From contig DPEO01000018.1 in NCBI GenBank assembly GCA_003530935.1, positions 1 to 6,271 of the forward strand: a stretch of 6,271 nt of DNA, read 5' to 3'. Shown here in pieces: positions 1-5,249 of the stretch. Positions within the stretch are counted from its first letter, which is position 1. The number at the start of each line of letters is the position of its first letter. The translations under genes were made by a program, and so were the position numbers. This stretch comes from Desulfomicrobiaceae bacterium. GTDB taxonomy: Bacteria > Desulfobacterota > Desulfovibrionia > Desulfovibrionales > Desulfomicrobiaceae. The notes beneath the pieces were generated by a model. It was not told the origin of the DNA and did no database searches. It saw nothing but the letters and a program-made list of their open reading frames with translations.

Positions 1-242
1 TCTCCAAGGACAACATCCGTGCCAATTTGGGTGCGCTCCAAAACCGGCTGCAGAACACCATCACCAACCTGCAGATCCAGGCGGAGAACCTGCAGGCTGC
101 GGAGTCTCGGATTTCCGACGCCGACGTGGCCCAGGAAATGACCGCATTCGTGCGCAACCAGATCCTTACCCAATCTGCGGTGGCCATGCTTTCGCAGGCC
201 AACCAATTGCCGCAGATGGCCATGCAGCTCATTCAGGGATAA
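1..242 (+). CDS. fliC: Flagellin, C-terminal end (5' truncated by window edge)
   Basis: This is the C-terminal 79 residues of a flagellin, the exported protein that polymerises into the flagellar filament. The reading frame is open from the left edge (first whole codon at base 3) to TAA at 240-242. The visible part has the conserved D0/D1 helix: an N-x-L-Q-N-R-L start, then ENLQAAESRISDADVA, then a helix ending QANQLPQMAMQLIQG. This tail forms the filament core and is the secretion-chaperone binding end in the family. An internal TTG at 27 is not a real start, because the homology runs through it to the window edge. The gene ends 64 bases before the rnc stop codon on the opposite strand, with a hairpin between them. 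The symbol fliC is used generically; the organism may carry several flagellin genes. Confidence 0.95.
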   Translation, partial: SKDNIRANLGALQNRLQNTITNLQIQAENLQAAESRISDADVAQEMTAFVRNQILTQSAVAMLSQANQLPQMAMQLIQG

Positions 243-292
243 TGGAACGGGCGCAGACGCGCTGATGCGGAGTGTGGCAGGTGGCCAAAGAC

Positions 293-320
293 AGGCCGGG
301 GTCCGTCAGGACCCCGGCTT
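293..320. terminator. Bidirectional hairpin terminator between flagellin and rnc
   Basis: There is a perfect 10-bp inverted repeat, 295-304 against 309-318 (GCCGGGGTCC / GGACCCCGGC), with a 4-base GTCA loop. It can be extended by a G-T wobble and an A-T pair to 293-320. It lies between two convergent genes, which fits a shared terminator. Neither side has a good T run: TTC follows on the plus strand, and CTGTCTTT follows in the rnc direction. Intrinsic termination may therefore be partial or assisted. The rnc stop codon (306-308) sits inside the loop, so the last sense codons of rnc form one arm of the stem. Confidence 0.7.
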
Positions 321-1043
321 CAGAAGACTCTCGGCCTGGCCATCGCCTTCGGTGAGCGTCTGGAGCGCCGCTGCCGCTGCTGCTTGTTCCGCCTTGCGGA
401 TGCTGGTTTCCCACGCGCAAAAGCTCTGGCCATCAGGCACGGTGACCTGCACGTGGTATTCCTTGGCGTGTTCGGGGCCGCGACTGGCAAGCAGGCTGTA
501 GGTCGGCCGCTGCCGCCACCGGCTTTGCGTATATTCTTGCAGTTTGCTCTTGAAGTCCGCCGGCCGGAAGGTCTCGGGCGGCGTAGGCCATTTGCCGGCA
601 AAAAGATGGTCCACCAAGGCGCACGCCGGCTGCAATCCTCCATCAAGAAAAAGGGCGCCGAGCAACGCTTCCAGGGCGTCGCTGACCACGGAATTTTTTT
701 CCCGTCCTCCTTGGGCCTCCTCTCCTCGCCCCAATAAGATCCATTCATGCAGCCCGATGGTGCGGGCCGCTTCCGCCAAGGCGGCCTCACTGACCAGGGC
801 GGAGCGCATCTTGGTGAGGTGCCCTTCCTGGGCATGGGGAAAGCGGGAGTAGAGGGCGTGGCTCACGGCCAGTTCGAGCACGGCGTCCCCCAGAAATTCC
901 AGGCGTTCATTGCTTTCGGTTTGGTGCTCGTTGGCATGGGAGCTGTGGGTAAGGGCCTGAATGAACAGCTTGACTTGCCTGGGTTGGTAGGCGAGCATGC
1001 GATGCAATTCATGCAGTACACGTTGGATAAAATCCTCGGACAT
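306..1043 (-). CDS. rnc: Ribonuclease III
   Basis: This is the dsRNA-specific endonuclease that matures rRNA precursors and processes structured or antisense-paired mRNAs in the cytoplasm. The product is 245 residues, normal for the family. The endonuclease domain comes first (about 5-150) with the signature NERLEFLGDAVL at 45-56. The catalytic acidic residues line up as E46, E49, D53, D122 and E125. A linker follows, then a dsRNA-binding domain at about 162-232 (starts DFKSKLQEYTQ, ends KAEQAAAAAALQTL). Its usual glycine/serine-rich GxGxSKK loop is replaced by WETSIRK. The start is ATG at 1043, which has GGAG 7 bases upstream and begins right before the homologous region. The frame remains open upstream to an ATG at 1142, but the added 33 residues run inside the divergent gene and look non-coding. 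The gene faces the acyl-CoA synthetase-like gene head-to-head. Confidence 0.96.
   Translation of the reverse strand: MSEDFIQRVLHELHRMLAYQPRQVKLFIQALTHSSHANEHQTESNERLEFLGDAVLELAVSHALYSRFPHAQEGHLTKMRSALVSEAALAEAARTIGLHEWILLGRGEEAQGGREKNSVVSDALEALLGALFLDGGLQPACALVDHLFAGKWPTPPETFRPADFKSKLQEYTQSRWRQRPTYSLLASRGPEHAKEYHVQVTVPDGQSFCAWETSIRKAEQAAAAAALQTLTEGDGQAESLLKPGS
1028..1033 (+). promoter_or_regulatory. Possible -10 element for the acyl-CoA synthetase-like gene
   Basis: TAAAAT matches the -10 consensus at five of six bases and lies 21 bases before the ATG at 1055, inside the first codons of rnc on the other strand. No convincing -35 element is found at 16-18 bases upstream. Only its position makes it attractive, because the plus-strand promoter has to lie inside rnc. 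Confidence 0.2.
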
Positions 1044-1045
1044 TA

Positions 1046-1054
1046 CGGAACTCC
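1046..1054. promoter_or_regulatory. Overlapping ribosome binding sites of the head-to-head genes
   Basis: The 11 bases between the two start codons contain CGGAACTCC. Read on the minus strand, GGAG (1054-1051) is 7 bases before the rnc ATG and supports that start. Read on the plus strand, GGA (1047-1049) is 5 bases before the ATG at 1055 and is a weak Shine-Dalgarno. The near-palindrome lets one short element serve both directions. Confidence 0.55.
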
Positions 1055-3112
1055 ATGCAAGACATTCATGTGGGAGCGCTTTTTTCCCCCCAGGCGGTGG
1101 CTGTTGTGGGGCCGTGCCATGAAGAAGGAACCGTCGCTGCACGGTTTTTGGCGCGGCTGCGGCAGTGGGCCTATCAGGGTGCTGTAACGGCAGTCAATTG
1201 CCGGGACAGTCTCCCGGAAACCCTCGCGCTGGCCGGGGTAGATTTGGCTGTGGTGTGCCTGCCTCCGGCACAAGTGCCCGGGGCGGTGGAACGGCTTGCT
1301 CGGGCCGGGGTGCGCGCTGCTTTGGTTCCCGGCAGCGGCTTTGCCGATCGGGGCGGTGAAGGATATTTCTTGGAGAAACGTTTGGCCGCCGTGGCGCAGG
1401 AGGCCAATGTGGCGGTGCTCGGTCCGCACTGCCTGGGCGTGGTCTCCTGGCCGGAAGGGCTCAACGCATCGCTGTTGGAAAAGCTCCCCCCATCGGGAGG
1501 GGTGGCGTTTTTCTCCCCATCGGCGACCGTGTCCGGGGCGGTGGTGGATTGGGCCGTGGCCGAAGGCGTGGGCTTTTCCCGCTTGGCCGCCCTTGGGAAT
1601 CGCGCTGCGGTGGATGAGGCCTCGATCCTGCAGTATTTGGCGGAAGACTCCGAGACCCGCGTCATCGCCGGATACCTGGAAGGCGTCTTTGCCGCCCGGC
1701 GCTTTGCCCGGGTGAGCCAGACCGTCACTCGGATGAAGCCGGTGGTCATGCTCCTTGGCGGTCTCACCGCTCAAGGGCGGCAGGCCGTGGCCGCGGCCGC
1801 CGGGCCCTTGGCGGGGTCGGAGGCGGCGTACCGTGCCGCCTTGCGCCAGGCGGGCATCATTGGCGTTTCCGACCTGGAAACCTTCCTGGATACCGTCAAG
1901 GCATTTGCTCTGCTCCCGGAGCCTTCCGGACCGCATGTGGCGATCCTCACCAACTCCGGCGGCGCTGGTGTCTTGGCCGCCGACGCCCTGAGCGCCACGC
2001 GCTTGGAACTCGCCCGTTTTTCACGGGCCACGGCCGAGGCCCTGCGGCGACAGACCGGGGCTTGGCCCGCCAACCCCTTGGATCTTGGCGCGGAGGCCAC
2101 GCCGGAGGATTTTGCTGCGGCCCTGCGTCTTGCGGTGGCGGACCCGAGAGTGCGTCTGGTATTGGCCGTCATCGCCCGTCCTGCGGGGACGGACGTGCAG
2201 GCGGTGCTGGACGCCATGGCGCAGGTGGATCGCCAAGACACTCCGGTAGCGCTCTGTGTGGTGGGGGAACGCCCAGGCGCGTTGGTGCGGCAGGCCCATG
2301 CCCAGGGAATGCCGTGTTTTTCTTCTCCTGCGGCCGCGGCCAGGGCGCTCGACGCCATGCTTGCGTACGGGTGCTGGAAGGAGGAGCCGTTTCCGGTGGA
2401 AGTGTGCTACCGTCGGGACAGCACCAAAGCGGAATTGTGGCTGCGGGAGGCCATGAGCGTGGGCCATCGGGACATGGCCGGCCCGGCGGTGTTTCCCCTG
2501 CTTGAGGCGTACGAATTGCGGCACCCGGCAACGGAGCTCGCCCGCACCAGCAAGACCGCGGCCCGCATCGCCCGTCGTTTGGGCGCGCCGGTGGCGCTCA
2601 AGATCGCCTCGCCGCACATCCAGCACAAAAGCGACGTGGATGGGGTGGATCTCGGATTGGCGGACCCCGAAGCCGTGCGCCAGGGATTCGTGCGCCTGAC
2701 GCATCGGGTGCAGCGCTTGCGGCCAGAGGCTTTCATTTCCGGGTGCTGGGTGCAGGAGATGATTGCTGGCCCTGTGGTGGAGGCGCGGGTGTGGGTGGTT
2801 CGGGACCCGCTGTTCGGCCCGGTGGTCCGCCTCGGCTTGTGCGATGGGGACCACCATGGAGTGAACGCTCGTTTGGCGCCTCTTTCGCTGACGGACGCCA
2901 GCCGCATGGTGCGCGAGTTCACCCCTCTGGCGGCCAGCCGTGGCGGCAGGCAGCCCATGCATTTGCGTGCCCTGGAGGATGTGCTGCTGACTGTGTCGCA
3001 GCTCGCCTTGGATATGCCCGAACTCTATACCGTAGAGCTGGATCCGGTCCTCATCACCCCTCGGGGAGCATGGATTGTGGATGCCCGGGTGTGTCTCGTG
3101 CCTGTGGAGTAG
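1055..3112 (+). CDS. Acyl-CoA synthetase (ADP-forming)-like protein, fused alpha-beta, lacking the phospho-histidine
   Basis: The 685-residue protein has the single-chain architecture of ADP-forming acetyl-CoA synthetases, which convert acyl-CoA, ADP and Pi to acid, CoA and ATP. An N-terminal CoA-binding Rossmann domain spans about 8-130 (SPQAVAVVGP at 11-20, VLGPHCLGVV at 121-130). Succinyl-CoA ligase-like domains span about 145-440, with TNSGGAGVLAADA from 299 and NPLDL at 340-344. A C-terminal ATP-grasp domain covers about 485-685, with APVALKIASPHIQHKSD from 511. The canonical SHTGALAG loop carrying the phosphorylated histidine reads AAAGPLAG (247-254), so alanine 248 replaces the histidine. 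In the ATP-grasp part, H524 is kept, but the GG of HK-T/S-D-x-G-G reads DG. The FGLGG...E stretch is altered and shortened (593-610), and ELDINPL reads ELDPVLI (661-667), losing the asparagine. No acetyltransferase domain is present, so this is not a Pat-type enzyme. Normal catalysis is doubtful. The start is fixed by an in-frame TAA at 1028. The gene is probably cotranscribed with the DRTGG gene 33 bases downstream. Confidence 0.88.
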   Translation: MQDIHVGALFSPQAVAVVGPCHEEGTVAARFLARLRQWAYQGAVTAVNCRDSLPETLALAGVDLAVVCLPPAQVPGAVERLARAGVRAALVPGSGFADRGGEGYFLEKRLAAVAQEANVAVLGPHCLGVVSWPEGLNASLLEKLPPSGGVAFFSPSATVSGAVVDWAVAEGVGFSRLAALGNRAAVDEASILQYLAEDSETRVIAGYLEGVFAARRFARVSQTVTRMKPVVMLLGGLTAQGRQAVAAAAGPLAGSEAAYRAALRQAGIIGVSDLETFLDTVKAFALLPEPSGPHVAILTNSGGAGVLAADALSATRLELARFSRATAEALRRQTGAWPANPLDLGAEATPEDFAAALRLAVADPRVRLVLAVIARPAGTDVQAVLDAMAQVDRQDTPVALCVVGERPGALVRQAHAQGMPCFSSPAAAARALDAMLAYGCWKEEPFPVEVCYRRDSTKAELWLREAMSVGHRDMAGPAVFPLLEAYELRHPATELARTSKTAARIARRLGAPVALKIASPHIQHKSDVDGVDLGLADPEAVRQGFVRLTHRVQRLRPEAFISGCWVQEMIAGPVVEARVWVVRDPLFGPVVRLGLCDGDHHGVNARLAPLSLTDASRMVREFTPLAASRGGRQPMHLRALEDVLLTVSQLALDMPELYTVELDPVLITPRGAWIVDARVCLVPVE

Positions 3113-3132
3113 GATCAGTCAAACCCCTTGCC

Positions 3133-3138
3133 AAGGAG
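3133..3138 (+). promoter_or_regulatory. Ribosome binding site that fixes the start of the DRTGG gene
   Basis: AAGGAG lies 7 bases before the ATG at 3146. Two other in-frame candidates are excluded by it: TTG at 3128 is upstream of the site, and ATG at 3140 is only one base after it. A short CCTT-GCC-AAGG inverted repeat (3126-3136) partly covers the site but is too weak to call regulatory. Confidence 0.8.
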
Positions 3139-3145
3139 AATGGGT

Positions 3146-4213
3146 ATGGCCGTTGGAATTTATGTTGGCTCGACGTCGAGTTATTCGGGCAAGAACATGG
3201 TCGCCATGGGCTTGGGCTTGCGGTTGCAAAAAGAAGGCTACCGCGTGGGCTATATGAAACCCGTGGGCGCCTTGCCGCTCGAAAAAAATGGCGTCCTGGG
3301 GGATGCCGATGCCTTTTTCGTGCAGGAGATTCTTGGACTCAGTGACGATCCTACCCTGGTGACTCCCGTGGTGGTGGATCAAGATTTCAAGATGCGCGCC
3401 TTTGGGGGACGTTGCGAAGATTTGATGGGAAAAATCGTCTCCGCATACGAAAAATTGTCCCAGGACAAAGACGTCATGCTGGTTGCCGGGTCCGGCAGCA
3501 TGTATTCGGGCAAATATTGCGGCGTTGATGGCGTGAGCGTGGTGCAGCGTTTGGGCATCAAGGCGATCGTTATCGATCGCTATATGAAGGAGCTCAACTA
3601 CGACTTTCTGGTGGTGTTGCGGGAGATCCTCGGCGATTTGCTTTTAGGTGTGCTCCTCAACGATATTCCGCCGAGCTTTCGGGACGAACTCGACAGCTTG
3701 TTGCATCCTTTCTTGGAGAGCAAGGGGGTCAAGGTGCTGGGGAAGATTCCCTCCGATCCTCTCATGGGGGCCATCAAAGTGGCGGACCTGGCCGAGCGTC
3801 TGGGCGGCCGCATCATCACGGCCCAGGCCAAGGCGGATCGGGTGGTGGAGAGTTTTCTCATCGGCACCATGCAGGTGGAAAACTTTATGACCCACTTCCG
3901 GAAGAATAAGAAATCCGCGATCATCGTCGGCGGAGACCGTTCCGATGTGCAGCTCGTGGCCTTGGAAGGGCAATGCCAGTGTTTGGTGCTGACCGGAAAT
4001 CTCTATCCCAATGACATCATCATGACCCGGGCGGAGGTGCTCGAAGTGCCCATCGTGGTGGTGCGCGACGATACGTTTACGGTAGCCAAAAAGATGGAGG
4101 CCATTTTGTCGCGGCACAAGCTGCGGGATCTCATCAAAATTCAGCACGGCTCCCAACTCGTGAGCTCCATCATCGATTTTGCGTATATCAAGGAGACACT
4201 GGGGTTGAAATAG
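3146..4213 (+). CDS. P-loop/DRTGG protein related to the N-terminal part of phosphotransacetylase
   Basis: The 355-residue protein matches the BioD-like plus DRTGG regulatory half of long phosphotransacetylases but stops before any transacetylase catalytic domain. The N-terminal P-loop region (about 1-200) begins with strand AVGIYVG and a Walker A-like loop at 8-17 (GSTSSYSGKN), with the final T/S of the motif replaced by N. It continues with GYMKPVGALP at 35-44 and GDADAFFVQEILGL at 52-65. The DRTGG domain (about 205-320) has VGGDRSDVQLVAL at 261-273, and LTGNLYPNDIIMTRAEVLEVPIVVV follows. In full-length enzymes this half senses ligands and controls oligomerisation; as a stand-alone protein it is presumably regulatory or a nucleotide-dependent partner, but no function is proved. 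It follows the acyl-CoA synthetase-like gene by 33 bases, apparently in one operon. Its end is 20 bases from the convergent rnhA end, with no convincing terminator between them. Confidence 0.88.
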   Translation: MAVGIYVGSTSSYSGKNMVAMGLGLRLQKEGYRVGYMKPVGALPLEKNGVLGDADAFFVQEILGLSDDPTLVTPVVVDQDFKMRAFGGRCEDLMGKIVSAYEKLSQDKDVMLVAGSGSMYSGKYCGVDGVSVVQRLGIKAIVIDRYMKELNYDFLVVLREILGDLLLGVLLNDIPPSFRDELDSLLHPFLESKGVKVLGKIPSDPLMGAIKVADLAERLGGRIITAQAKADRVVESFLIGTMQVENFMTHFRKNKKSAIIVGGDRSDVQLVALEGQCQCLVLTGNLYPNDIIMTRAEVLEVPIVVVRDDTFTVAKKMEAILSRHKLRDLIKIQHGSQLVSSIIDFAYIKETLGLK

Positions 4214-4233
4214 CGCCGCGGCGACTCGCGTGG

Positions 4234-4695
4234 TTACGTCATGCCCGGGTCCTGGGGAAGTCCTGGGGCCTGGGCCGCCTGTTTGGCGAGGACGTCGCAG
4301 CGTTCATTTTCCGGATGGCCGGCGTGGCCGCGGACCCAATGGAAATCCACGTGATGGCGGGAAAGCAAGGGGATGAGCCGCTGCCAGAGGTCTTGGTTTT
4401 TGACGGGTTTTTTGTCGGCGGTTTTCCACCCCCGCTGCTGCCATGCCGGCAGCCACCCTTTGGCGATAGCGTCGTGGACGTAGCGGGAATCGGTGATCAC
4501 CTGCACGTGGCACGGCCGGGTGAGGGCCGTCAGTCCTTCGATGACGGCGAGCAGCTCCATCCGGTTGTTGGTGGTGTGGGCAAAGCCGCCGGAAAGTTCT
4601 TTCTCATGGCTGCCCCAACGCAGGATGGCGGCCCATCCTCCAGGCCCAGGATTGCCGAGGCTTGCGCCATCGGTAAAGAGAAGAACTTCGCTCAC
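4234..4695 (-). CDS. rnhA: Ribonuclease HI
   Basis: RNase HI cuts the RNA strand of RNA-DNA hybrids, removing R-loops and primers in the cytoplasm. The 153-residue product is full length and closely resembles the E. coli enzyme, including FTDGASLGNPGPGGWAAILR near the N-terminus, TTNNRMEL at 41-48, GWKTADKKPVKNQDLWQRL at 89-107 and GHAGHPENERCD at 123-134. The catalytic residues are present as D9, E47, D69 and D134, with the flexible-loop histidine H124. The GTG start at 4695 puts the conserved strand eight residues from the N-terminus, as in the family. It overlaps the stop codon of the upstream gene as GTGA, and only a weak GGGGCGG precedes it, so translation is probably coupled to the upstream reading. 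The C-terminal tail is proline/glycine-rich (APGLPQDPGMT). Confidence 0.97.
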   Translation of the reverse strand: MSEVLLFTDGASLGNPGPGGWAAILRWGSHEKELSGGFAHTTNNRMELLAVIEGLTALTRPCHVQVITDSRYVHDAIAKGWLPAWQQRGWKTADKKPVKNQDLWQRLIPLLSRHHVDFHWVRGHAGHPENERCDVLAKQAAQAPGLPQDPGMT

Positions 4696-5186
4696 GGCCG
4701 CCCCAGCTTTTCCATGTGCTCTGTGATGGTGAGGACGATTTGTCCCAGCCCTTCCTGCCATCGGTCATTTTCCCAGTACGGAAGCAGCAGCGGCCCTTCC
4801 AGCTCGGCTTCGAGACCGGGTTTGAGCGCATGCCGCAAGAGAGGGGGGAACACCACCCGGGCCTCACGCCGGGATGGACAGAGCGCGATCATGAGGGTCT
4901 TGGAGTTCATGGTGGGCAGCAGGATGCCGTCTCGAGTGATGCGCACGCGCACGGTGATGCCGTGGGTGTTTTGCATGACCCGGGCAAAACGGATGAGGGC
5001 GTTTTTTTGCTCCGCAGAGAGGGACTTGGTCTGATCCCAGACAATGCCTTGGTCCGTGACGGCCTCCAAGGATCGTTGGTGGTTGACCCAAAACAGATAT
5101 CCGACGAGGACAAAGACACCAAGCACGCCCACGAAGCGGAGGATTTTCTCCGCGGGGCTCGAACCAGAGATGCGGGGCAGTCGCAT
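4692..5186 (-). CDS. Small membrane-anchored protein, possibly TPM-domain
   Basis: The 164-residue protein has a basic N-terminus and one hydrophobic segment at about 15-34 (ILRFVGVLGVFVLVGYLFWV), followed by a soluble domain. This fits a single-pass protein with its C-terminal domain outside the cytoplasmic membrane. The domain opens VTDQGIVWDQTKSLSAEQ (43-60) and later has KTLMIALCPSRREARVVF (96-113) and a WENDRWQEGLGQIVLTI stretch near the end. This order (a D-x-G/L-S-x-E-Q opening, a strand of an enzyme-like core, and a late R-W/G helix) resembles TPM-type domains, but the assignment is from pattern memory and is tentative. The ATG at 5186 is preceded by GGAGG four bases upstream. The frame is open far upstream across hflK, but that part is antisense and not credible. 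The gene ends in GTGA with rnhA, so the two form a coupled operon. It is divergent from hflK, another membrane protein gene. Confidence 0.7.
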   Translation of the reverse strand: MRLPRISGSSPAEKILRFVGVLGVFVLVGYLFWVNHQRSLEAVTDQGIVWDQTKSLSAEQKNALIRFARVMQNTHGITVRVRITRDGILLPTMNSKTLMIALCPSRREARVVFPPLLRHALKPGLEAELEGPLLLPYWENDRWQEGLGQIVLTITEHMEKLGRP

Positions 5187-5249
5187 GGGACCTCCATGGT
5201 TACAGTCGGAGTGATTGCGGCAACGCCTTGAACACAGGAGGAGAGATCG
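5187..5249. promoter_or_regulatory. Divergent 63-base control region between the membrane-protein gene and hflK
   Basis: The two start codons are 63 bases apart on opposite strands, so at least part of both promoters must lie here or in the first codons of each gene. The clear elements are the two Shine-Dalgarno sites: GGAGG on the minus strand (5195-5191) and AGGAGG on the plus strand (5236-5241). A CTTGAA (5228-5233) resembles a heat-shock -35 box but has no matching -10 box. No convincing standard -35/-10 pair was found on either strand. Confidence 0.4.
5236..5241 (+). promoter_or_regulatory. Strong ribosome binding site of hflK
   Basis: AGGAGG stands 8 bases before the ATG at 5250 and decides that start. 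The resulting protein begins MTWDWEKLQQ, which is the usual style of HflK N-termini. Confidence 0.85.

Noticed and set aside
965..1000. TTGACT (970-975) as a -35 box for the plus-strand gene
   Set aside because: The bases 16-18 downstream do not resemble a -10 box, and the site lies deep in the rnc coding region.
1095..1130. Sigma-54-like TGGCACG on the minus strand upstream of rnc
   Set aside because: The -24 half matches, but the required GC element at -12 (TTGC) is missing at the right distance.
1044..1142. Extended N-terminus of RNase III from ATG at 1142
   Set aside because: The extra 33 residues do not resemble the family. The ATG at 1043 has a good ribosome site and gives the normal length.
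1043..2962. Long minus-strand open frames inside the acyl-CoA synthetase-like gene (1043-1936 and 2021-2962)
   Set aside because: They are low-complexity, rich in Arg, Gly and His, match no family, and mirror the codon bias of the real plus-strand gene.
3126..3136. CCTT-GCC-AAGG hairpin masking the ribosome site of the DRTGG gene
   Set aside because: A 4-bp stem is too weak to claim translational control.
4214..4223. CGCCGCGGCG palindrome between the convergent DRTGG and rnhA genes as a terminator
   Set aside because: It is a perfect palindrome with no loop bases and no T run, so it cannot form a stable hairpin of useful length.
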